Source: Blastomussa wellsi (taxonomy: Eukaryota > Cnidaria > Anthozoa > Scleractinia > Plerogyridae). From it: 64,000 nucleotides of DNA. The stretch is taken from contig OX393568.1 of assembly GCA_947652115.1 (NCBI GenBank), positions 11,385,576-11,449,575 of the forward strand, in the 5' to 3' direction. Under the pieces are notes generated by a model, which saw nothing but the letters and a program-made list of their open reading frames with translations, was not told where the DNA came from and ran no database searches. This document shows, in pieces, positions 29,526-37,477 of the stretch; position 1 is the stretch's first letter; each line of letters opens with the position of its first letter. The position numbers and the translations under genes are program-made.

Positions 29526-30161
29526 TTATATTTTTTCATTGAAATTTTTAGCTGTAAATTTTCTTGGTTTATCAATGTATATGAAGCTGTATGGTTCTTC
29601 CGTTGCTTTCTCATATGATTCTTTTAGAATACTGTTTTCACGGCAAATTAAACTCTTCTCATTAGCACTTGGGAATTCATAAATGGAGAAGTGTGAACAG
29701 TTCAATCTTATGTCTTTTGGCGTCTTATAATAACTTTGACTCAGATAAATCACACTGCAATTTTTATGTCGTCCTCGTATAAAATAGTCAACCAGTGGTT
29801 TTTGGTTCTTCTCACATACAAAATCATCAAAGATAACAATTTTCTGTGAGTCACTATCAAGCTCTTGAACTGGAATAATATCATCATTACTTGCTTCAAT
29901 AACATCATAACCAACTTCATTACTGATAGGTTGGAAGACGTTCATAAGATTCTGGTACTTAGACTGTTCTAAGTTTTTCGCGTAGAGATAAATTTTATCA
30001 AAATATAGTAGATTGTAGATCATATGTATCAGTGTGTTTGTTTTTCCTGAACCACTTGGACCACAAATCAGCATCCGAAAACATTGACGAGGCATGAAAT
30101 TGTATAGTTGTCTGAAGTTTGAGGCTACATCATCTTTAACATCAAAATTTGGTATTTTCAT
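29526..30161 (-). CDS. FtsK/HerA-type genome-packaging ATPase
   Basis: A 211-residue intact ATPase. Walker A is GPSGSGKTNTLI at about residues 34-45. Walker B is QKIVIFDDFV at about 107-116. A sensor-like CSVIYLSQSYYKTP follows. This is the compact A32/Polinton type. It would pump DNA into capsids. The start context is accaatatagtataATG, the late-type motif shared with the capsid gene. It is the intact counterpart of 9492-10150. Confidence 0.9.
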   Translation of the reverse strand: MKIPNFDVKDDVASNFRQLYNFMPRQCFRMLICGPSGSGKTNTLIHMIYNLLYFDKIYLYAKNLEQSKYQNLMNVFQPISNEVGYDVIEASNDDIIPVQELDSDSQKIVIFDDFVCEKNQKPLVDYFIRGRHKNCSVIYLSQSYYKTPKDIRLNCSHFSIYEFPSANEKSLICRENSILKESYEKATEEPYSFIYIDKPRKFTAKNFNEKI

Positions 30162-30320
30162 TATACTATATTGGTATATTAATTCAATATAATGTGGTGT
30201 TCAACATAGTGTTCAACATAATGTTCAACGTTGTGTTCAACACGGTGTTCAACATTATGTTTAACGTTATTTTTTATATACGATTTTCATTTTTTATGTA
30301 ACATAATAATATAACAACAA
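30162..30320. promoter_or_regulatory. Divergent late promoters with 12-bp tandem repeats
   Basis: The region separates the ATPase and the PPxY protein. It holds six 12-bp units of the tggtgttcaaca type at 30195-30266, a late-type motif at each gene (tatagtata before the ATPase; acataataatata before the plus gene). The repeats may be an origin or enhancer-like region. Confidence 0.55.
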
Positions 30321-31325
30321 ATGAGTTTACTTAGATGGAAAGAACTCGCAAAAAGTAAATCTGAATTAGGGAATAAAATCAATTATGTCCATGATACAAT
30401 TACAAAACATAATATTGGTCAGCAGACAAGCCAAGAGTCATTACAGAAGGTATTCAAACCAGTGACAAGTAAATTAGATGATGTAATTAAAACTAATTTA
30501 GTTTCAAATATGCTTCGAAAGAGAAAACAACCACTGAAGAAAGGGGAAGTTCCGGATTATGGTATTGAGGAAGATCCATATGAAGACATGGATGTAGAAG
30601 GTCTGATTGATTATGGTGATTATGTGCCACCACAGCAAGAAAAACAAATAGTACCAAAACCACCAACATATGAAGAATCTTTACAAGATATTATGGAAGG
30701 AAAGAAGGAGATTTATGTCGATCCCCAATATTTGCCCCAAGATCCTCAGGAGCTGCCACCTGAATATGATGATGAAGAAGTTGATTATGCAATAGATGAT
30801 GAGGATAAAACCAAATTTATTTTAAATGATATTGGTCTTACAGATTATGAAAATGTTGAAAAGGTTCTTAATATGCCAGAAATGACTGCTCAAAAAACCA
30901 ACAATTATATCCAAAAAATAATAAAGGATGCAATCTATAAAAGGGATCAATTGAAGGGTTATAAAACAAATGTTACAAATCAATACAAAAAAGGCGTTAT
31001 CACAGAAGCTGATAGGCAGGAGCAAAATAAAAGAATAGACAATGCAAGAATGGTTTTAAATGAATACATAAAACATTATAAAATTAAAATGAAAGGTTCC
31101 GGGATCAAAGGCCGAAGAAGACAGAGAGGTGGTAATATTATGTTTTTCAATGATGTAAAGCAGCTTCTCAAGAAATTAGAATTAATCATTGGTGAAGTTA
31201 TTGCAGGTAACACATCAATTCAGATGAGAAATACAGGAGTTAATATATTGGACACATTATTGAAAATGGCAACAATTAATAGATCGCAGTATAATAAATT
31301 GTATAATAAGTATTTCAAAGTATAA
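30321..31325 (+). CDS. Conserved Polinton virion-associated protein with PPxY motifs
   Basis: A 334-residue protein. The N-terminus (MSLLRWKELAKSKSELGNK) and the C-terminal block (MFFFNDVKQLLKKLELIIGE-like, then NTSIQMRNTGVNILDTLLKM) are of a kind I recall as strongly conserved in cnidarian Polintons. The middle is acidic with two PPxY late-domain motifs (KPPTYEES and LPPEYDDE) at about residues 113 and 145. A basic GIKGRRRQRGG sits before the C-terminal block. Expected to be a virion or matrix-like protein; the PPxY motifs could recruit NEDD4-type ligases, as adenovirus protein VI does. No break. Confidence 0.65.
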   Translation: MSLLRWKELAKSKSELGNKINYVHDTITKHNIGQQTSQESLQKVFKPVTSKLDDVIKTNLVSNMLRKRKQPLKKGEVPDYGIEEDPYEDMDVEGLIDYGDYVPPQQEKQIVPKPPTYEESLQDIMEGKKEIYVDPQYLPQDPQELPPEYDDEEVDYAIDDEDKTKFILNDIGLTDYENVEKVLNMPEMTAQKTNNYIQKIIKDAIYKRDQLKGYKTNVTNQYKKGVITEADRQEQNKRIDNARMVLNEYIKHYKIKMKGSGIKGRRRQRGGNIMFFNDVKQLLKKLELIIGEVIAGNTSIQMRNTGVNILDTLLKMATINRSQYNKLYNKYFKV

Positions 31326-31349
31326 TTTATGTAAATGTATTATATACAC

Positions 31350-32123
31350 ATGGATCGAGAGATTGTATTGTCATCATATAGTGTCAAAAATCAAGGAAAC
31401 AACACTCCTCAGAATTTTAAAACTAAATTCACACATCCCATAATATTGAGTAAACATTCTGAATATGTGGTAGGCCTTAACCGAATCATTAACATGTCGT
31501 TCACATGGTTTAATGTAAATTCCTCATATAATAATCAATTAATAAAGTATAGCTCTGATAACGGCTCAACATTTCATGAAATTACTTTCCCAGCAGGAGT
31601 TTGGAATTATACAGATTTCGATACGTACATCAAGGACATGACTAAGATTGAAAAAGTTGTACCAAATGGTCCAAATACTGTTGATTATCCCATCACTCTT
31701 GAATTCAGCAATACAACATTCAGAGTCACAGTCACATTAGCTGAAAATTACCAACTTGATTTAACAGCAAGCAATTTCAATGAACTGATTGGGTTTGAAA
31801 AGGTATTGTTGAAAGATGAATTGAATGTAGGACCAAAAGTGCCTAATCTCAGTCAAGATACTGACGTACTCAATATTCATTGTGACCTTATCAACGATTC
31901 ACTTGTAGACGGTCAAGATACAGACATTATTTATTCCTTCTCAACCAGCGTGCTTCGACCAAGTTACTCCTTTACCATCGAACCGCGAAGAGTCACATTT
32001 AATCCCGTCAATAAAATTAGTATAAGTAGTATCAGGATACATATCACAGATGGAAAAAGGAGATTAATCAACCTAAATGGAGCAGATACAGCTTTTTCAC
32101 TGATTCTGAAAAGGGTAGAATAA
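31350..32123 (+). CDS. Penton-like minor capsid protein
   Basis: The ATG at 31350 is chosen because a tattatata element directly precedes it. The N-terminus (MDREIVLSSYSVKNQGNNTP, FKTKFTHPIILSKHSEYVVG) has the layout of the penton-like single jelly-roll proteins also seen at 5789 and 6780 (short beta strand, then a 'decorated' RLPxPI...W.VGL-type strand). It has 258 residues and no break. It would form the capsid vertices together with the major capsid protein. Confidence 0.7.
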   Translation: MDREIVLSSYSVKNQGNNTPQNFKTKFTHPIILSKHSEYVVGLNRIINMSFTWFNVNSSYNNQLIKYSSDNGSTFHEITFPAGVWNYTDFDTYIKDMTKIEKVVPNGPNTVDYPITLEFSNTTFRVTVTLAENYQLDLTASNFNELIGFEKVLLKDELNVGPKVPNLSQDTDVLNIHCDLINDSLVDGQDTDIIYSFSTSVLRPSYSFTIEPRRVTFNPVNKISISSIRIHITDGKRRLINLNGADTAFSLILKRVE

Positions 32124-32142
32124 TGTAACATAATAGTATAAA

Positions 32143-32457
32143 ATGAAACCATATGAATTTAAGAGGTTTTATCATCCAAAGCTTGGTAAATTTGTATATG
32201 CGCATAAAGGGTCTGGGATTATCATTGATAATATTTTCAAACTGATAAAGAGTATTATATCGTCTGCTGCAAAAACGTTGGCTAAGAAAAATGTTGGTAA
32301 AAAGACACCAGCGAAGTCAGGAGATTTGATAATGAAAAAGCTTAGAAATATGTATTCAATTACCCCACCCATTAAACAAAAACAGCAAAATGAAAGTACT
32401 AATATGTTCATCAATAGATTGATATCAGGTAATGGTGTAAAAAGAAGGTGTAAATAA
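32143..32457 (+). CDS. Small basic protein, possible minor virion component
   Basis: 104 residues, Lys-rich, with a hydrophobic GSGIIIDNIFKLIKSIISSA segment followed by AKTLAKKNVGKKTP. That is an amphipathic-plus-basic layout like adenovirus VI or pX. It lies between the penton and major capsid genes. The late-type motif acataatagtata directly precedes the ATG. Confidence 0.55.
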   Translation: MKPYEFKRFYHPKLGKFVYAHKGSGIIIDNIFKLIKSIISSAAKTLAKKNVGKKTPAKSGDLIMKKLRNMYSITPPIKQKQQNESTNMFINRLISGNGVKRRCK

Positions 32458-32485
32458 TTACAAAATTATCTAACATAATAGTATA

Positions 32486-33739
32486 ATGTCTTTCAGAACA
32501 AGTGAATATTTACAAAGATATGAGTTAGTTCGATTTCAACTAGATGATGTCATTCGGGCTCCAGATGATGGTCAACACCAACAAAAAAGTGGATATAAGT
32601 TTACAATTAATGACAGATCTTCATTCTATGATTGGTATAATGCTTATTTCGAGGTGCAATTTCAGTTGCAAGTCTTAGCTGATGGAGCTGGAATTCCAAA
32701 TGATGCACGTACAACAATTATCAACGGATCCCATTCATTGATTAATCATATTATGATAAAGAGTGCTGGTAAGATTGTGTATGATACTAATAATCTCCAT
32801 AAAGTTACTTTTGTCAAGAACCTCCTTGAATATAGTGATGATTTCAGTCGTAGTGTTGGTAAAAATAGTCTATGGTATTTGGATACTGATATCACTACAG
32901 CCGATACTAATAAAGGGTTTGAAGCTAGACGTCTTTTAACAGAAACAGCCAAAGATGTTAATGTATTAATACCACTCAATCGTTACAGTTTCTTCGAAGA
33001 GTTAGAAGGTCGAATGTTGGTTCCAATGCAACTTCAGTTTGATATAGAGTTGCAGAATGATAATGAATTAATTTTTAAAGCAGCTGCTGGCGCTGCAAGT
33101 CGAGTGGTCATCAATAGATTTTTACTATGGGTCCCAAAAATGATACCGAAGGACAGCTTATATGATAAGTTCGTCAACTCATTTTTAACAAAAAAAACTT
33201 GGAAGTATAACAGAGAAATGTATCAAGTTTCCGGATCAGCACAAAGTAGTGGATTTTTCCAGATTTCCTCCAGTATTGACAATGTTAAGACTATCTTAGT
33301 GTATCTACAAAGAGCTAAAACAGACGATGCAAATGAGAATCCATACATATTTGACACTTTTAAACTAAATGCAGCTAATAATAATTCTAGTCTTACAAAT
33401 TGCAGATTGGAATATGGGAATGGAGTATTTTATCCAGAAACCGAATACGACTCAGAGTCAAAAGTAAGGATCTTCAATGATTTGATGTCCTATGCCATGA
33501 GAAAGAATGATTACAACACCGGCACACAACTCAACCTGGCTAATTACAACTCTCTTTATTCCATCATATATTTTGATCTGTCATATCAAACAGAGAAAGT
33601 AACAAGAGATCCAAAACAGTTGATCTTTAGGTATAAACTTAACGCAAATAGTGCAGCTCCTTTCAACGTGCACGCTATTGTCCTATATGAGGAAGAAGTT
33701 GTCATCGACAAGGTTGGAAATGAATTAGTCATAGTGTAA
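32486..33739 (+). CDS. Major capsid protein (double jelly-roll)
   Basis: 417 residues, intact. The N-terminus MSFRTSEYLQRYELVRFQLD and beta-rich body (RYSFFEELEGRMLVPMQLQF, NRFLLWVPKMIPKD) and the C-terminal strands (LIFRYKLNANSAAPFNVHAI, VLYEEEVVIDKVG) fit a Polinton double jelly-roll capsid protein. It is divergent from the copy in element 1. The start is preceded by acataatagtataATG. It contains an A8 run near 33190 without a frame problem. The gene lies centrally in the virion cluster. Confidence 0.75.
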   Translation: MSFRTSEYLQRYELVRFQLDDVIRAPDDGQHQQKSGYKFTINDRSSFYDWYNAYFEVQFQLQVLADGAGIPNDARTTIINGSHSLINHIMIKSAGKIVYDTNNLHKVTFVKNLLEYSDDFSRSVGKNSLWYLDTDITTADTNKGFEARRLLTETAKDVNVLIPLNRYSFFEELEGRMLVPMQLQFDIELQNDNELIFKAAAGAASRVVINRFLLWVPKMIPKDSLYDKFVNSFLTKKTWKYNREMYQVSGSAQSSGFFQISSSIDNVKTILVYLQRAKTDDANENPYIFDTFKLNAANNNSSLTNCRLEYGNGVFYPETEYDSESKVRIFNDLMSYAMRKNDYNTGTQLNLANYNSLYSIIYFDLSYQTEKVTRDPKQLIFRYKLNANSAAPFNVHAIVLYEEEVVIDKVGNELVIV

Positions 33740-33822
33740 AAAGTATTGACAGTAATCAGATATTCCTTATTTTGTATATGTTATATAATCAAAAATTGTA
33801 TAACATATATTATATACAAGAA

Positions 33823-34560
33823 ATGACTCAACTTTTTGAAATAAAAGTAAAACTATCTGAAAATCAGAAGAAGAATCTGAGTGCCGCTTACCATAAAAGG
33901 GAAACGATTGTTATAAGGCTAACAAATAACTCTCTCAGCGGAAATGACACTTTGTACGTCCCAGCAACAGTAAAAAAGAGATTAGAAAAAAATCGTAAAG
34001 ATAATAAAGGTATGGATATCAAGCTGTCAAAGACAAATATCAGAAAACAAGTTGGAGGAAGTATACTAACTTCTGCTCTAGCCCTTGCACGGGCAGCTTT
34101 ACCTACTATTGGAAAAACATTAGGATTGTCAGCTTTGGCAGGATTGGCTAGTGAAGGTGCAAGTCAAATTGTTAAAAAGATATCTGGCAAAGGACAAACA
34201 GGAGGTTTCTTAATTCCACAAAACAAAATTGACACACTAATTGCAAACAAACACCTATTGTCTTCAAAACAAAAGAAAGACATATTATATGCTCTTCAAT
34301 CAGGTTCAGGTGTTGTTGTGAAGCCAACTAAAAAACAATATGGTGGTTTCCTTGGTACTTTACTCGCCAGTATTGGAATTCCCCTGGTATTGAAAGCTTT
34401 GACTGGAAGTGGTGCTCCTCAGATTGGACCTCCACCTTACCCACCACAAGGAGGAAAAGGTGCACCAAGAATGGGTGCATGGCAACCACCACCATTCATT
34501 GGATCATGGCCTAAGACACAAGCTGGTATGGGAAAAAAAAACCAACAAAAAAAAAGATAA
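33823..34560 (+). CDS. pX-like core protein, -1 frame extension to 34631
   Basis: The ATG at 33823 follows a tattatatac element; an upstream in-frame ATG at 33772 is less likely. The N-terminus (FEIKVKLSENQKKNL, LSGNDTLYVP) is followed by GG-hydrophobic segments (VGGSILTSALALARAALPTI, GFLGTLLASIGIPLVLKALT) and the PPxY motif GPPPYPPQ. In the zero frame it ends at 34560 with a Lys/Gln-rich tail. The A-AAA-AAC heptamer at 34536-34542 lies just before, and the -1 frame encodes GLLLGPNSPFNSIPLVGAIL, which I recall as the usual C-terminus of this family, ending at 34631. Processed by the protease in adenoviruses. Confidence 0.7.
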   Translation: MTQLFEIKVKLSENQKKNLSAAYHKRETIVIRLTNNSLSGNDTLYVPATVKKRLEKNRKDNKGMDIKLSKTNIRKQVGGSILTSALALARAALPTIGKTLGLSALAGLASEGASQIVKKISGKGQTGGFLIPQNKIDTLIANKHLLSSKQKKDILYALQSGSGVVVKPTKKQYGGFLGTLLASIGIPLVLKALTGSGAPQIGPPPYPPQGGKGAPRMGAWQPPPFIGSWPKTQAGMGKKNQQKKR

Positions 34561-34657
34561 AGGGAAAAGGTCTACTATTAGGACCAAACAGCCCGTTCAA
34601 TTCAATCCCACTCGTAGGGGCAATATTGTAAAACCTAAATTTGAAAAAGACATTCCG

Positions 34658-35089
34658 ATGAGCAATCATGATTTAATAAAATGGTGCAGATATCTAAACA
34701 TCCCAATCAATAATGTTCTATCAAGGGATGAAAGAGTTCCACATAATCATAGCCAAGCATTATTCATTTACAATCTTGAACCATCATATATGAGTGGAAG
34801 CCATTGGGTAGCAACTTTTGTAAAAGACAACATTATCAATTATTTCGACAGTTTTGGTATGCCTCCTTTTCAAGAGCTTGTAAATCATGCGAAAAGAAAG
34901 AATTTGACTTTGCTTCACCAAAATAATCATATTCAGAACATAAAAACAACCACATGCGGCTACTTCTGTTTATACTTTTTAAATGAAATGAATAAGGGTA
35001 ATTCATATCATGATTTATTAAAAGTGTTTGACATTCATAATACAATGAAAAATGAGAAATTTATCAAACATTATTTCAAAAATATCTAA
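34658..35089 (+). CDS. Adenain/Ulp1-like cysteine protease
   Basis: 143 residues from the ATG at 34658; the open frame extends upstream through the core-protein end. The catalytic His is in SGSHWVATF, the acidic residue in NYFDSFGMPP and the nucleophile in KTTTCGYFCLYFLNE, all in order and spacing for adenain-like proteases. Intact, in contrast to the copy at 8915. It should cleave virion precursors, with the GG motifs in the neighbouring core proteins as plausible sites. Confidence 0.85.
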   Translation: MSNHDLIKWCRYLNIPINNVLSRDERVPHNHSQALFIYNLEPSYMSGSHWVATFVKDNIINYFDSFGMPPFQELVNHAKRKNLTLLHQNNHIQNIKTTTCGYFCLYFLNEMNKGNSYHDLLKVFDIHNTMKNEKFIKHYFKNI

Positions 35090-35102
35090 CATATATGTAT
35101 AC

Positions 35103-35498
35103 ATGGTAAAATCATATTGCGTAAAAGAAAAAAAACAAACTGAATGTGTTCCAGGTAGTGAACGATATGTTAAAACCAAAAATGGCCGAACTATGATGAA
35201 ATGCACTTGTGCCAGTTGTGGTATCACAAAATCAACATTCACAAAAAGCAGCGATACCGGACAAGCTTCAACAAAACAAGAAAAAATGGCAGAATCAATT
35301 GAAAAAGCAATAGCATTAACCAAACCGTATTGTGGAATTAATAAGGTTCCTAAAAACAAAAAACTTGGAACTATGTCAGAATGCTTTGATAAGGGTCAAA
35401 TAAGATATTATGGATTAAATTCCATACCAACATCTGAAATCGAAATACTTAGAAAATTAACTAAAAAAAAAAAAAGGAAATCAAAGAAAAAAAACTAA
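35103..35498 (+). CDS. CxxC protein, N-terminal part of a frameshift-linked fusion
   Basis: The ATG at 35103 follows acatatatgtatac. The protein has 131 residues, with a Cys-containing MVKSYCVKEKKQTECVPGSE and MKCTCASCGITKS, a zinc-binding-like pattern. It ends in a Lys-rich tail and TAA at 35496-35498. The last zero-frame codons are A-AAA-AAC (35489-35495) and TAA follows directly. The -1 frame leads straight into the PLA2-like frame, which has no ATG of its own near its start. As I recall related proteins, this Cys domain and PLA2 form one polypeptide. Confidence 0.65.
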   Translation: MVKSYCVKEKKQTECVPGSERYVKTKNGRTMMKCTCASCGITKSTFTKSSDTGQASTKQEKMAESIEKAIALTKPYCGINKVPKNKKLGTMSECFDKGQIRYYGLNSIPTSEIEILRKLTKKKKRKSKKKN

Positions 35499-36496
35499 TT
35501 GAGCCCTCACAAGCTGGGGGCAATTTGTTTGACATTTATGATAGTCATTCTATTGGTGAGATTGCTTTAAAAGGTTTGGCTAATTCTGGGGCTTTGCTTG
35601 CTCGACAGGGTGCTGCAAAGGCTATAAAATCAGATTATGCAAAGAAGAAAATAAAAAATGTTGCAAATAAATATTTAGATCAAGTCCTTGACAGCTTTAC
35701 AAATGACTTGAGTAAAAAAATAAAAGGTGGTTCAAAAGATATACACAAGGCTATATTAAAAGTAGCGCCAAAGAAAGGTTTTGTTATGCCTGGACATAGA
35801 TATACAGGTCCTGGTAATCCTTTAGAGCAGCAGCTGAGATATGATCCAAACACTGGTCAAATACTTGAGATATATCAACAACCTACTGGTAAAACAGATG
35901 CTGTAAGTATGCAACATGATGTTGATTATTCTGTATGTGGAAATAAGAAAAAAAGTGATCAAGTTAAATGTAAGAATGAGGCGGATAGAAAGATGGTAAA
36001 AGCTTTGGATGTTATTCCATGGAAAGACAGACAATGGGGACATGCAATTGCTAGAAATACTATAGCAGCTAAGTCAAAATTAGGCATGGGAGTAATGGAT
36101 GCATTAAATGCGCTTCCTGGTTATTCTGCAGCAAATAAAACTCTTTCTTCAGTCATACCAAAATTGATAAAAGAAGAAGGGGCAAAAGAATCATTTGATG
36201 ATTTTGCAAGTGGAGACACTATCAAACGTGCTTGGGCTGGAATTACTGGACAACAGGGAAAAATACAAAAAGAAAAGATGAGGAAGCAAGGATATGCACC
36301 AGTTGAGAAAAAGAGTCAGCAAGAAGTATTCAATATTATGGCACGAGATCATGGACCTGACTGGTATGTGGGTGGACCATATGAGGATCATTGGAAATGG
36401 AATAGATTCATGTGGGATTTACAACATGGGAAACAATTTGGTATGGGAGTTAAAAAAAACGTCAACAGCCGTCGAGTGAAGAAAACTGGCAAGTAA
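35495..36496 (+). CDS. PLA2-like protein, reached by a -1 shift
   Basis: The frame is open from about 35465 and lacks an ATG near the start; TTG at 35525 is the first near-start codon. The PLA2-type domain has YTGPGNPLEQQL (about 35800-35835) and the catalytic pair in SMQHDVDYSVC (about 35910-35940), then CKNEADRKM. The C-terminal part (DRQWGHAIARNTIAAKSKLG) is helical and ends GMGVKKN plus 12 further residues. At 36454-36460 there is again A-AAA-AAC in the zero frame, and the -1 frame leads into the integrase. The likely role is membrane penetration by the virion, from parvovirus analogy. Confidence 0.75.
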   Translation, partial: LIEPSQAGGNLFDIYDSHSIGEIALKGLANSGALLARQGAAKAIKSDYAKKKIKNVANKYLDQVLDSFTNDLSKKIKGGSKDIHKAILKVAPKKGFVMPGHRYTGPGNPLEQQLRYDPNTGQILEIYQQPTGKTDAVSMQHDVDYSVCGNKKKSDQVKCKNEADRKMVKALDVIPWKDRQWGHAIARNTIAAKSKLGMGVMDALNALPGYSAANKTLSSVIPKLIKEEGAKESFDDFASGDTIKRAWAGITGQQGKIQKEKMRKQGYAPVEKKSQQEVFNIMARDHGPDWYVGGPYEDHWKWNRFMWDLQHGKQFGMGVKKNVNSRRVKKTGK

Positions 36497-37419
36497 AGTT
36501 AGCAGATGAATTACATACACCAATACATCGTAAATTTACTCGGCGGCGTGTGATTACAAATCATATCAATGAAATATGGGCAAGTGATTTGGTTGAAATG
36601 CAGCAGTTTAGTAAATGGAATAAAGGCTATCGATATCTTCTAATGGTTATTGATGTATTCAGTAAATATGGTTGGATTATTCCATTGAAGGATAAGAAAG
36701 GTGAATCTGTCACTGAAGCATTTAAATCAATATTCAAAGGAGGTAGAAAACCACAATATCTTTGGGTTGATAAGGGTAAAGAGTTCTATAACAAACATGT
36801 GAAAGATTTATTAGAGAAAAATGGGATACATATGTACTCAACTGAGAATGAAGAGAAGTCCTCAGTGGTTGAAAGATGGAATAGAACAATTAAATCCAAA
36901 ATGTGGAAACAGTTCACTGTTCAAGGTAATACACAATATCTAGATATGTTACCAAAATTAGTAAATCAATACAACAACACAAAACATTCAAGCATAAAAA
37001 TGACTCCAGTTGAGGCATCAAAGAAAAAGAATGAAGGAACTGTTTACTTTAATCTATATGGTGATATGGAAACATCAAAACAAAAACCTAAATTTAAAAT
37101 AGGTGATAAGGTGCGAATGTCTAAGTATAAAAGAAAGGTATTTGATAAGGGTTATACACCAAATTGGACAGAAGAAGTGTTTACAGTTGATAAGATTCAA
37201 TACACAAATCCAATAACTTATAAGGTAAAAGATCTCAGAGGTGAAGATATTCAGGGAAGTTTCTATGAGTTTGAGTTGTTGAAAGCTAAGCAGGATGTTT
37301 TTCGTATTGATAAAGTCATTCGTAGAGATTATAAAAAGAAACAAGCTTTAGTGAAGTGGAAGGGATATAGTGATGATTTCAATACTTGGATTCCAATGAG
37401 GGATTTAGTAAATGTATAA
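36460..37419 (+). CDS. Polinton 2 chromodomain integrase
   Basis: The open frame starts upstream of the only GTG-like start at 36550, continuous with the -1 frame after the heptamer at 36454-36460. Motifs: WASDLVEMQ and YRYLLMVIDVFSKYGW (catalytic Asp), LWVDKGKEFYNKHVKDLL (catalytic Asp), STENEEKSSVVERWNRTI (catalytic Glu), then KIGDKVRMSKYKRK and a C-terminal chromodomain (ALVKWKGYSDDFNTWIP). All catalytic residues are present. It would insert the element with the 6-bp duplication seen at its ends. Confidence 0.9.
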   Translation, partial: RQQPSSEENWQVKLADELHTPIHRKFTRRRVITNHINEIWASDLVEMQQFSKWNKGYRYLLMVIDVFSKYGWIIPLKDKKGESVTEAFKSIFKGGRKPQYLWVDKGKEFYNKHVKDLLEKNGIHMYSTENEEKSSVVERWNRTIKSKMWKQFTVQGNTQYLDMLPKLVNQYNNTKHSSIKMTPVEASKKKNEGTVYFNLYGDMETSKQKPKFKIGDKVRMSKYKRKVFDKGYTPNWTEEVFTVDKIQYTNPITYKVKDLRGEDIQGSFYEFELLKAKQDVFRIDKVIRRDYKKKQALVKWKGYSDDFNTWIPMRDLVNV

Positions 37420-37477
37420 TGGTATCATTTTAAACACACCATATAAATATAAAAAATATATAATACATATATATAGA
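37420..37477 (+). promoter_or_regulatory. Early-type promoter of the BRO/nuclease gene
   Basis: tatcattttaaaca, then an A/T-only stretch ending tatatagaATG. About 55 bp are repeated almost identically before the gene at 38409 (38355-38408), so they are a duplicated promoter unit. Confidence 0.6.

Noticed and set aside
33772..33774. ATG at 33772 as the core-protein start
   Set aside because: The extra 17 residues are Tyr/Asn/Ile-rich translation of the A/T-rich promoter; the ATG at 33823 follows the promoter motif.
35465..35477. The A13 run as the slip site between the Cys protein and PLA2
   Set aside because: Possible, but the heptamer at 35489-35495 lies directly before the stop and fits the frame exactly; the A13 run cannot be excluded as a source of error.
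35525..35527. TTG as the start of the PLA2 protein
   Set aside because: The frame is open further upstream and matches a -1 continuation of the preceding gene; no ATG or late-type motif is near.
36550..36552. GTG as the integrase start
   Set aside because: Conserved-looking sequence continues upstream in frame to the heptamer at 36454-36460.
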